Assembly (NCBI GenBank): GCA_026120185.1
Contig: JANUWF010003380.1
Span: 379,501 to 443,500 of the forward strand
DNA length: 64,000 bases
Source of the DNA: Voacanga thouarsii
Taxonomy: Eukaryota; Streptophyta; Magnoliopsida; Gentianales; Apocynaceae
Direction: 5' to 3'
Part shown: piece after piece, positions 32,612-43,582 of the stretch
Numbering within the stretch: the first letter of the stretch is position 1
Layout of the letters: each line of letters starts with the position of its first letter
The notes under the pieces: model-generated
What the model was told of the DNA's origin: nothing
Seen by the model: only the letters and a program-made list of their open reading frames with translations
Database searches by the model: none
Made by a program: the position numbers and the translations under genes

Positions 32612-34715
32612 GAAATCATTATTCCCTAAATTAGAGGGAGAACAGAAACAGTACAAGAAAGATCGTGATTGGACAACATCATTAAATTATCTTGATCCGC
32701 ATACAAGCGCGTGTGAACTTGAAGTTCAAAAGATAATTCATTTGTAAAGCATTGCAAATCAAATGTCAGATGCTTTTGTTGACTCTAGAAGAGTAACAAA
32801 ATCGCATATACCAGCTATAAATGCTCCTATTCTAATTGAAGTTCCAATAGAACAAAAGATTTTACATATAGCTGCTGAGCCAAAAGCATGCCAGAAGCAT
32901 GGCCGACCTCTTGGTTCTAAAGATAAAAATCCTCGAAAGAAGAGAGGATTAATGGTCCAAATGATCATATTAAAGCAAAGAATGATAAAGACCAAGAGAA
33001 AACTTATGACAAAGAACCAGACATAAATGAACGTAACACTGAAATTTCTATCCATTATACCACTTCCGATAGAAGTTGGAATCAGATAGAAACAATTATT
33101 GATCATATGTTTGCATATAATATCTCTTGATATTATACAGGATAGTGATGATCCTGAACCAATATCAGTTGATGAATGTCGGCATAGAAAAGATTGGCTG
33201 CAATGGAAAGATGCGATTCAATCGGAGTTAAATGCACTGACACAACGTGAAGTCTTCAGACCTGCAGTCCGAACACCAGAAGGTGTAAAACCTGTTGGCT
33301 ACAAATGGATATTTGTGCGAAAGCGCAATGAAAAGAGTGAAATCGTTCGGTATAAACCGCGATTAGTAGCCCAAGGTTTTTCACAAAGACCAAGTATTGA
33401 TTATGATAAAACTTATTCTCCTATTGTTGATGCTATTACACTCCGATATCTTATCAGTTTGGCAGTACATGAAAAAATAGATATGCGCTTATTAGATGTT
33501 GTCACTGCTTACTTGTATGGAAATTTAGAAAATGATGTTTACATGAAAATCCCCGAAGGATTTCATATGCCTGAAGCATATAAACATTATCCTCGTGAAA
33601 ATTACTCCATCGAGTTACAGAAATCATTACATGGCCTGAAGCTATCTGGGCGCATGTGGTTCAATTATCTTAGTGAATATTGATTGAAAGCGAGATTTAA
33701 AATGACCAGGTATGTCCATGCATTTTTATTAAGAAATCTGGTTCTAAATTTGTGATATTAGCTATATATGTTGATGATATTAATCTTATTGGAACTCTTG
33801 AAGAGCCCCAAGAAACAATTGATTATTCGACATCAAGGATGGTCGTAAAAGTATACTTTGCCTTGGTTTACAAATTGAACATTTGGCAAGTAGAACATTT
33901 ATTCAACATATACAACAAAAGTTCTAAAAAGATTTGACATGGACAAAGCACATCCATTGAGTATTCCAATGATCGTCCGATCATTAAATGTGGATAAAGA
34001 TCCTTTCAGACCTCAAGAAAATGATGAAGAACTCCTTGGTCCTGAAGTACCATATCTCAGTGCAATTGGTGCATTGATGTATCTTGCTAATAATACACGA
34101 CTCGATATTGCTTTTCTTGTCAATTTATTAGCAAGATTTAGTTCTTCACCAACACGACGACATTGGAATGGAATTAAACAAGTCATTCGATATCTCCAAG
34201 GTACAATTGATCTCGGATTATTTTATTCAAATAAAACCAGTCCAACATTGATAGGTTATGCAGATGCTGATTATTTATCTGATCCACATAAAGCACGTTC
34301 TCAAACGGGCTATCTATTTACATGTGGAAATACTGCTATATCATGGCGTTCTACGAAACAATCTATAGCACATACTTCTTCAAATCATGCTGAAATTATA
34401 GTCATTCATGAAGTAAGTCGAGAATGTGTATGGATAAGATCCATGATTCATTATATCTGAGAAAGTTGTGGATTATCATCAATCAAAGATATTCCAACTC
34501 CTCTTTATGAAGATAATGCAGCTTGCATAACTCAATTACGAGGAGGATATATTAAAGGGGATCGGACAAAACATATTTCACCAAAATTCTTCTTTACTCA
34601 TGAACTCCAGATGAAAGAAAGGTGAAATTGATGTGCTACAAATTCGGTCATGTGATAACCTCGCAGATATTTTCACAAAGACTTTACCGACTGCTAACAT
34701 TTGAGAAGTTGAGAT
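32612..34715 (+). pseudogene. copia integrase tail, reverse transcriptase and RNase H remnants
   Basis: Pieces in order: the integrase C-terminal region (ACELEVQKIIHL, then a TAA at 32745, then KSHIPAINAP and HGRPLGSKDKNPRK); reverse transcriptase from about 33160 (WKDAIQSELNAL, YKWIFVRKRN, LVAQGFSQRPSIDYDKTYSP, LLDVVTAYLYG), interrupted by TGA at 33681; the YVDD catalytic box at about 33765; and the RNase H domain (GYADADYLSDPHKARSQTGY, with HAEIIV) to 34460, then DNLADIFTKTLP. Several frameshifts and stops separate these blocks, so no polyprotein can be made. Confidence 0.88.
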
Positions 34716-34852
34716 ATAAAATCGGTATGCGTCGGTTTAAAGATTTAAAGGAATCATCTCATCAGGGGGAGTAATAAACAGACATATAGAATAGTGTACT
34801 CTTTTTCTTTCACTAGATTTTTTTTCCCACTGAATTTTTATCTAGTAAGGTT

Positions 34853-35310
34853 TTAACGAGACATATTCTTTATGTATGGATGGACATCCAAGGGGGAGTG
34901 TTATGAATTATTGTAATCTCCATTAATTAGTAGAGGTTCCACTAATTATGAATATTTTTTTTCCCAACGAGCCATATTCTTTATGTATGGATGGACATCC
35001 AAGGGGGGGTGTTATGAATTATTGTAATCTCCATTAATTAGTAGAGGTTCCACTAATTATGAATTTATGTGAAGGAGACACCACTAATTGAGATTAGTTG
35101 AAGATGAATTATTGTAATCTCCATTAGTATGAGGCATATTCTTTATGTATGGATGGACATCCAAGGGGGAGTGTTATGAATTATTGTAATCTCCATTAAT
35201 TAGTAGAGTTTCCACTAATTATGAATTTATGTGAAGGAGACACCACTAATTAAGATTAGTTGAAGATGAATTATTGTAATCTCCATTAGTATTGGAAGAA
35301 TATCGTAATA
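34853..35310 (+). repeat. Three tandem polypurine-tract/LTR-start units
   Basis: The motif ATTCTTTATGTATGGATGG, then a CCAAGGGGG tract, then TGTTATGAATTATTGTAATC occurs three times, with LTR starts at 34899, 35010 and 35172. Units differ in how much LTR follows. The last two include a GTGAAGGAGACACCACTAATT stretch where internal LTR sequence has been deleted in the same way. No copy reaches an LTR end. Confidence 0.85.
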
Positions 35311-35358
35311 TTGTACAACATTAACGGAAAATTAAGCCGCCATCCGTTTCTTTTCTAA

Positions 35359-37667
35359 TTATTGTATCAACTCCGGGATTAGCTTTAGCAAAAATGACAA
35401 TTCCCTCTGAGAAAATTGAGGTTTGGTTGACGACGCAATTTGTTCCTCCCCTTCCACCACCGTCTCCTCCGATGGCCTCATCAAATTTGAGACAGCCTCT
35501 GTAATTTCTTTAACTAAATCAACGATTACACCTTCCACGCCCATCAATTGTTGCATGTACACTGCCTCCGCCACATTACTGCAACATTTAACAAAGATCC
35601 CAGCATCAGTATCCCTGAATGCTTCCTCAAAACGAAACCAACAAGATAAAAATACTCACTTCAATTTGCCATATGTTAGAAGAGAAAGCTTTGCCTCTTT
35701 GATTTTGTTTACTGCCCCTGGATTTCTAAAGATGCCTCTCACTTCAGAAACTATCCCTTGCAAATCACCTTCCAAGCACACCTTGATGGCCTCCTCCAGG
35801 GAGTTCCTCCTCACATCGTAGTAAATATCGTTGCCACCATTTGTAAGGAAAAAGACCTGCAGTTTGGTTCCACAAGGAGCACCGTCCACACCTCAATAAA
35901 GCAAGTACATGCACAGACATCAAACTATTGAGCAAGATGGGAGCTGGAACTTACAGGATAGCGGCTCTGCAGTTTCCTCACGAGAAGAGCAGCATCGGGT
36001 AGGAAAGAAGAAAACACAATGGGCCTGTCCCCGGCAAATTCAAACACCACCCGCAAGATGGATTGAAGAACATTGACGAGACATTCTTCTCGATAAACGA
36101 TGTGATCGTCGAACTTTAATTCGATGTTGAAACCCAAAGAAGGGCGGACTTTCTGGAATGCTTCTTGTAGAGTACACGTAGATTCATCAGTTTCTACGCT
36201 CCAGCTAACTATCTTGCCGTCTTTTGTTTTCCTTAATAATGATTTTCCCACTTTCCCATCTTCCCTCTGGGGACCATAGCTAAGGAATTCAGCCAAAGTC
36301 AATTCTGTTACTCTCCTCTCATAAACCATTCCCTGAAAAAAATAACAAATCCAAGATGAGACCCAAATGTTGAAAACAATCAAGACTAAGATCCCAAAAT
36401 GGAAAAACTGAAGAAGAAAGAGATTACATGTTCTTCCGAGAAGATGAAGTTGTCGTGGAAAATGATAGGGCAGCCATCTCTTGTGACCTACAAAAATCAC
36501 ATCCATCTTTTTTTCACTTTTCCGTCTAATGCTCTCGTATCCAAGTACAATAGTAGTACTTTCCAAGTAAGAGGGAGCAACAACTATACAGATAAAATCC
36601 GAAAAGAAGAAGGAAAAAAGAAAAGAAGAAGAAAAAGACTCATCAGTAACCCTCTTAGCAGGAAATCCGTCATGAACGGCGGAAACACAATTCTAAAGTA
36701 AATTGATCAATACTGGATTTGCATATACCATGCCGCACTAATTCGATATCAAGAACAAATTTCCATTTTTAAATTTTCTTTCTTTAAAAGAAATATTGCA
36801 GTCCTCAAACTAAAAAACTCCTCATCGCCGGGGCACAATCCCCCCCCCCCCCCCCCTCCCTCTCTCTCTCTATGGAGAAGGATCGCAGGTTTCAGGTGAG
36901 CTAGCATTTCTCCGGATCAATCCGGCCCTTTTTTGTTTTTTCTGTATTTGTTGGAAAGAAGATTTTTAAAATCCCCGAATTTTACAAAACCTTAATTGGG
37001 CAGATAAGTAATTACTCCTCTGATCAGAAGAAAAACCGACGGAATATTTACTCTACTACTCGAAACCGAGGACAAGACTAGTAAAGTGGGGGTAAAAATA
37101 TAACGCGACGCATGCGGAGAGGGAATAACACACAGACAGCGTCACGTGTCTCAAGTTCAAAACAAAACACCGCCGCGAGCAATTTTCCGGACAAAAGACG
37201 CCGGCAACGAAGAAGAAAGTATATATATATATATTATACTCTAAATACAAAAGAAGTTATGTTATAGAGAAATCGCAACAAGTACCTGAACGTCAAATTC
37301 GACATAATCGACGGGGTACTTGGCTGCAGTATTGAATGAGAGAATGGAATTCTCTTTAATTGCCTTCATTCTCCGATCCGGCGATTGCAATAGATTCATT
37401 CCACTCCCTCTGTGTCCGATCACGAGAAATTTGGGTGCCTTAAACACCGCTTTCCCAACTTCGACACCTAAAAAAAACCCATATTGTACGGGAGCTAAGC
37501 GAACCGTCGCCACCGACAGAGATACAAATGACAAAAATCAAAGAAAAAGAAAATAATAATAAAAAAAAACCTGTGGCGAAGCGCGAGGAATAGAGAGCCA
37601 GGGAAGCGGTTTCCGGGATATGGTCGAGACTGGGGACGTCAGAGACATGAACGGCCTTGAGAGCCAT
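35359..37667 (-). CDS. Glycerophosphodiester phosphodiesterase (GDPD1-3 type)
   Basis: Six exons (37667-37571, 37467-37286, 36487-36428, 36332-35955, 35856-35660, 35578-35359) join to 377 aa. The protein hydrolyses glycerophosphodiesters to glycerol-3-phosphate plus an alcohol, linking phospholipid turnover to phosphate recovery. The GDPD domain runs from about residue 46 to 340. FLVIGHRGSG supplies His51 and Arg52, KENSILSFN supplies Glu71, VEFDVQ supplies Glu89/Asp91, and IIFHDNF supplies His104: all catalytic or metal positions are kept. Length is close to plant GDPD1-3 (about 360-380 aa). The N-terminus before the domain is short and not clearly a transit peptide. MALKAVHVSD at 37667 is the natural start. 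The 3' UTR must run into or end beside the copia LTR units that begin 50 bp past the stop. Confidence 0.92.
36840..36857. repeat. Poly-C tract followed by CT repeat inside GDPD intron 2
   Basis: About 17 consecutive C on the plus strand (poly-G on the transcribed sense of GDPD), then CCCTCTCTCTCTC. On the minus strand this is G-rich RNA. It lies in the longest GDPD intron. Tract length is likely polymorphic or error-prone. Confidence 0.85.
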
Positions 37668-40624
37668 CGATTTGATGTTGAATGGGGGAAGAGAAGACGA
37701 TGAATGAGGGGATTTACACAAGGGTTTGGGAAATCAAAAGGGTATTTAAAGAGAGGATCGAGGAGGAAGGAAAGAAACAGGGTGGAGAATATTCTCGGGT
37801 GGCATTGAGTTTTATGCTTTTGGATATTCTCCCTGTCTTTTCTCACCCCATTCTTCCTAACAGGAACGCTGTTTTTTGTTTCTAGACTACATAATATTCC
37901 GTTTCTTTTCACAAACGGACTACCTTCTTCTGTTTTCCCCCTCTTGGACTCTTGGTTCCGTTTCCTGGTCCGTGGCACATTCCAAAGTTTTCTCCTTTTT
38001 TTTCCCCATACTATAAGATAAGGTGATAATATATTTTAAAAAACAAACATTAAATATTTCTTTTTCTTTAAATTATACAAATGCATTACTCCTTTTTTTT
38101 TTTCATTTATTTGATAGTTGTAGAATTTGATAAGATGACTAGCATATAGGAAGGCGACAGAAAATCAATCACTCCCAAACAGATAGATGGCATAGGGGGA
38201 AGAGGGAGAGGAATGGAGATTTGACCAAAGGGCATCATTTTGTCAGCTAATTTATCTGCCACGCATAGGTTATGTATTCATTTTTTTTGAATGAATTATA
38301 ATTACCAAGAGTCCAAGACAAGAAAACTTTGTTTCTGCCTTATCTACCACGAGTTGATGATGTGTCTCCACGGCGATATTGCCGGTGAACTCCCCCTCCC
38401 TCCCACCAACAATTGCACAAACTAATAATACTAGCCTATCGCTGGTTTGGCAGTGGGGAAAGCCCTAATTCAATCAACTAAATACTTATTTATTGTCCAC
38501 CTAAAATATTTTAGATTCAGATTCCAACTCCCACTTGCATACAAAATATATACTACCAGAGAATGGAGACAGAAAGAGGACAGGTTGGGTTTCACTTTCA
38601 TGCACCGGTACCTTTTTTTTTTTATTTAACTCATGCACCGGTACCTTAGACGACGATGAAGACGCCACAAGTGGTTGGCTCCAACACCAAAACTATGGAA
38701 TTGGAATGGGCCCTTTCGTTTTTTTAATCTCTCCTTTGCTCGGTGTTTCTGTTTCCAAATGTATGGGCATCCTGTGTCCAAGCCAACGCTCCACAAATAC
38801 CACATTTCATGATACTTCCCCGGTGGGCTAATGGGACGCCTCCTTTCCTTCCTCCTTTGTCCGCTATCAATTAGTATCATTTTTTTTTCTTTCTTTCAAA
38901 TATTGCACCAATAGATGTTGGTCTTTATACCAAATACCTATGTATATCATTTCTCAAGACATTAATAGTATAAACAAAAAGTTTGCACTCTTTTGTAGGG
39001 TTGTAAAAAGGGCCAGATCGGATTTGGATAAAATTAATTAAACATCAATACATATTAGAGCTAGAATGGTAGATTTAAGGGACTGACAAATTGTTTCATT
39101 CCTAGAGCATTACAAGAGTGTTTCAATTCAAATAATTCAAGATAAAAAATTATCTTGTCCCTACAACATACCATATTCTTTATCTTGACCATTCCTTGCG
39201 GCCCATCCACAACTTGACGATGAAATTACCAATTAGACACGAGCCCTTTTACTGAACCCCAGTTGGATTAAAGATGGGCCAATACTCCTAGGTCCTAGCC
39301 CAATAAAGTTTGGACTTCGCCGGCTTTCTCTCTCTCGAATGATTGAGGCTGACGATTTGATGTCTTCTTGAATTGGATTTGATATTCCATACGCTACTGC
39401 CCGCACCTATCACCTATCCTACCTCCTTGGAAAAAGGCATTTGCTACTCCCTATTACTCCCCCCAACCCAAAAGAAAAGTCGAAATTAAAGACAAACCAA
39501 AGAATTCGACCATGAGCAGAAGAAATGGAGAGGCATAAAATGTGATTTGCTGCATAGAGCATAGACTTTGGACTATTCAATCATTTTCACAACACAAAAT
39601 AAGGCAAATGCGTATTTTGGAAAAGAAAAAAAAAATGTAATACTGCTCCCCCCACCCCACATACATATCTATAAACATACAACCATATCCTATTCCATGT
39701 GCCGCATTTATAATCAAATCTGGTTCCAGAATCATGAGAATCAAAGACGTATCAAGCTCAAACGTCCAAAGTCCAATATCACTTACTCCTATTAGATATG
39801 TTCAGTCCCCACCTCCAACACCACAAAAACCATTCCTTGATACAACCCTCCTCTTTGCCCTGAAATGAGATCCTCTGCTCTAGTAATAAGAAGTTTTCTC
39901 AGTCTTGTCTCTTGGCTTGGGGTTTCCCTCTAGCCAGGCATCGGCCATTGCATTTTGCAGTATCTTAGTCTTTAACGGCTAGTTCTGGGCTTCAGTGCTT
40001 TTTCAATACTACCCCATTAGCAAAAGAACACTCAACAAGTAGAGGAAAAGGAAATGCAGAGAAGAATTAAAGAGGGTAGAGAAGGGGCTCTTTCTTTAGT
40101 CATTATAGACGGAAGAGTGGGCATTAAATGGTGAAGACAGAACCCATTAATTTCTTCTGACGGGTAAATTAAATGGGCTTGCGTTTACCGCTGCAATTGT
40201 CTGCTTTCTCCCTCCATCAGCACAGACTCCCTTCAATGCTACTCTCTTTCTGCAACAAGCAACCTCCACCTTCTCCACGGATCCTCATTAATGCTTTCCT
40301 CTTTCTTTCCCTCTCAGCGATGCACAATAATAATGCTAGTAATAAGAAGCCCATGTGCAAAATATTTAAAACTCTAGTCATTTCATTTATGTACCCCAAA
40401 ACTTCCCCCAAGTGACAAACAAACCGGCCACAACACAAAGCCCAGATATCAATCCACGGCCAAAAAGCTCGGTTTTGTTTTTCTAAAAAGACTGTTCCAT
40501 TCTACCAACTTACTTCTAACTTCTAAGGGTCAAAATGTTGTTTAAGTAGTAAAAATCTACTACTGAACCTTACAAAAGCTGATGCTTAATTAAGTTGCTA
40601 AGATTATCCATGTGCTGCATTAAG
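37668..40624. other. Intergenic, GDPD upstream and DRB downstream regions
   Basis: 37668-37990 is the GDPD leader and promoter area (pyrimidine-rich on the minus strand). 38000-40100 has mixed and AT-rich spacer with poly-T runs and no frame with domain or splice support. 40100-40624 probably includes the 3' UTR of the DRB gene. Confidence 0.45.
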
Positions 40625-42285
40625 TCATGATAGCCGTAGCTTGCTGAATGTAGAGCTGAGCTCCGTCGTACGCGACTGCAAACCAGTTAATGAGGCCTCT
40701 GGTCCTGTTTGTTGGGGCAATGACGTTGGGGCTCTTTTCAAAATGACTTCCTTTACCGCTGAATCAGGATCCAATGATGATGAGGGTCTCATTGTTGGTG
40801 GTGGTGCTGCACACACTGGGATCACTGACCTAATCTGAACTGCGGGTGCAATCCTCTGAGGAGTATGGTAAGGGTAACCACCATTGTATGAGGGCATTCC
40901 TAACCCCACCTGACTACATCTAGGGCCTACTTTGATTGGCGGTAATGTCATTTGAGGCGGAGCTCTGGGTACATTCACCCTGGTTCTGTTTTCCGCAGTG
41001 CGATCAAGAGTCGGAATGTTAAGCTTCCCAGGAGTGGCCTGCGTGATTGGCTTGTTGTAGACAGGGCTTGTCTTATCAATTGCACTTGAACTTGATTTGC
41101 TAGGGCCATTCTTTTCCTGGTTGAACGTCCATTCCTCTAGACGCTTTTGATGTTCATCCAGGGGTGGTTTCATCTCTTGAATTTGCCCATGTGAGCTACC
41201 CATGGTCTCCAATGCAATGGGCTTTGTTTTTGAGAGGTCTGGTGAAGACGGACAAGCGGATGGCAAGATCTTTGACGTTGTTCTGGGCGGAGGTGGAGGA
41301 AGTAGGGATGCAAACCAGTTCTGCTTTTGTGTTGAAAAACCTTCTTTTGTAAAATCCACAAATAGGTCCATAAGCCTCCCCTGCTGTTGCACTGTATCTT
41401 TGTTGGAGGAACCATTATCTCGACAACTCCGCACTAATCTTCGTCTTGATTGATTCTGATACCTTTTCCTGATTACCCTGCTTTCATCTTTAGGCCCAGT
41501 AGAGATTGTCTTAGCAACTGTCATTTGTTCACGACCTTCGCGACTGTCCGATTCTTTGCTTGATTGGGACAACGAATTCATGTTTGGCACTGCCCAAAAG
41601 AAGTGCAAGTTCGTCACGCAAGCTCATACGAATGGTAATAATAATCTAAAAAAACTAGTGCAACAATAATAAGGGAAGAAAAATTTACTTGTTTTCAAAG
41701 CAGACCACGCTGCTATAGCTGCATTTTTCTCAGCTTGCTTCTTTGTCTTTGCGGACTCTCCGACAAAACTCATGCCTGCAAGCTCAACGGTGCTGGTAAA
41801 AACAGGGAGATGACCCGGACCTGATCTCACAGTGGTGTATACAGGAAGATTGAGACCAGCTCTATGGGCCGTCTCCTGAAGGAGGTTCTTGTATACTCCT
41901 GTCTCATCCTACGAACAAATTTACACAAGAAAAGGAGAAAAAGGAAAACAATCAGACTAGCGTGTTTAAACCAAGAACAATTGTTGTATGCAAGTAAAAC
42001 TTGTTGTAGTTGTTGCTTTCAAAATGGAAAGAAACTCACCAGAACCCTGGCTGTAAGGGACCTTGAAGGACCACTGGTGGAGAGAGCATTGAGAGCAACT
42101 TCGGCAGCGGCATGCTCCGCCTGCCTCAAGGTGGTGCAGTAAGTGGGGCTATCAAATATTTCCCCATTGAAATTCACGGACGCCTTGAACCTAGGAGCAT
42201 GATCAGGCCCTTCTCTGATACAAGTATACGAAGGAAGATTGAAACAACTTCTCTGAGCGAGCTCCTGCAATTGGTTCTTGAACAT
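40625..42285 (-). CDS. DRB2: Double-stranded RNA-binding protein, DRB2-like
   Basis: Three exons (42285-42040, 41908-41689, 41589-40625) join to 476 aa. Two dsRNA-binding motifs fill the first 155 residues. dsRBM1 is MFKNQLQELAQRSCFNLPSY with the AEHAAAEVALNAL helix. dsRBM2 begins DETGVYKNLLQETAHRAG and ends KKQAEKNAAIAAWSALK. Both keep the alpha-1 Glu and the Lys/Ala-rich alpha-2 face needed to grip dsRNA. The sequence is closest to the DRB2/3/5 group, where DRB2 tunes microRNA production and acts with or against DRB1. The third exon encodes about 320 residues that are Ser/Pro-rich and disordered, ending SSTFSKLRLS. No nuclease domain is present. Exon 1 ends exactly between the two motifs, as is common in DRB genes. 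Assignment to DRB2 rather than DRB3/5 is inferred. Confidence 0.9.
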
Positions 42286-43582
42286 ATCTGCTTAAGAAAC
42301 TACAAGCATGACAAACTCATTTGAGAAGAAAGACCTGAAAAAAAGCCAGTAAACTCGTGAGGAAAACAGAACTCCAAATATATAGAGGGAAATTCCACCA
42401 TCCCAAAGGGTTGAGATTAGCGCATAATAACTGCGGGGATCAGAAGATGTCGGTTACACACAACATCTTGAAAAAACAAAGACTAGAAGATACGCTCACC
42501 TACTTCTACTTCCACTCATTTACCTCTTCGCTATTGGCATGAATTTCCTTTCCTCCTCAGGTCTTCTTGTCCTCCTAGGCCACACCACCAAGGAGCCAAG
42601 GAGATATAGAGAGCAGGTAATAACTTGGTAGAGCTAGGCCAAATGAAAATGTCATATGTTGGGTACAAGCAACTTTTTCTCCCTGCTAAAATTAAATTGC
42701 CTAGGATGGGGGCCTTCATATTAAATGCAAAATAAAGACTTCGGAAAGGAGAAAAGTTTTGACCGCTCTACTTTTGAGATAAAGAAACAGATAGTATAAG
42801 GGGGAAATTTTATATTTGCAGTCCCTAATGTTTATAGTTCATTTTGAATCTACACCAGACCTCCAACCTCCTTAAAGTTGGGGTAAAAATGCAGAGGCAT
42901 TATTGTGCAAGAGGTTACATGAGAATATAAGCTGCTAATTGCAGATTGATCATATTGATAATTTCGACGTATTTCTCATTTAATACCAAAACGCAACTTT
43001 TTGCTTTGATAATTATCCGCTCCTTACTAAATGTATAGTAAATGTCCAATATACTGTGGACGGTGCTATTACACCATCATGACTCTTACATCGGGCCTTC
43101 AAAACTAGCATAATTATTTTATTGGACTTTTGCACAGCCGATAAAATTAACAGAACTATTTTTTTAAAAAAAAACCTTATATACTGGGCCCATGCATATC
43201 CAATCCAAGTCTTCGGCTAAGTACTCTCCCACGGGAAGCGGGGTAATGCGTGAAACCAGAAAATTCAAACGTATATTCGCTCCCATATCACAAGCATAAA
43301 CACAGAAACCGAGCGAGCGAGAGGGGGGAGAGATTGAACCATTACACATCAACAGATTCCACATACAAATACAACACTAGAATTAGCAAAGAAAAAGCAC
43401 CCCTCGCAGAAAACCAAAGCAATTCTTTCCAAACCTCAGCGGCCACACAAACACTCCCTAATCCCCAATAATGCAGTACAACTCGTGTAAGTTCAATGAC
43501 CACAAACCAGACCTCAAATAACCCTTGAGCACACCGGATATGAGCGATGGAAATCCAAATGTTTGTTAATTATACACTTTCG
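42286..43582. other. Intergenic, no gene seen
   Basis: DRB leader and upstream region (42286-42720), then spacer; 43250-43582 is probably the 3' UTR of the DHHC gene. No supported frame. Confidence 0.45.

Larger units (their letters stand above)
29915..35310 (+). mobile_element. Degenerate Ty1/copia retrotransposon with an RKD gene in place of protease and integrase core
   Basis: Order on the plus strand is 5' LTR (29915-30281), gag remnant (30297 to about 30900), then foreign DNA to about 32605, integrase C-terminal tail (32612-33026), reverse transcriptase and RNase H (33099-34700), polypurine tract at 34889-34898, and the start of the 3' LTR at 34899. That start is repeated twice more at 35010 and 35172. 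The protease and the integrase catalytic core are absent, frames are broken by stops, and no complete 3' LTR is seen. The element is therefore not autonomous. The opposite-strand RKD gene occupies the gap. Confidence 0.8.

Noticed and set aside
36841..36900. New plus-strand gene starting inside GDPD intron 2
   Set aside because: Only eight codons before a donor-like site and no following exon was found; kept only as an observation.
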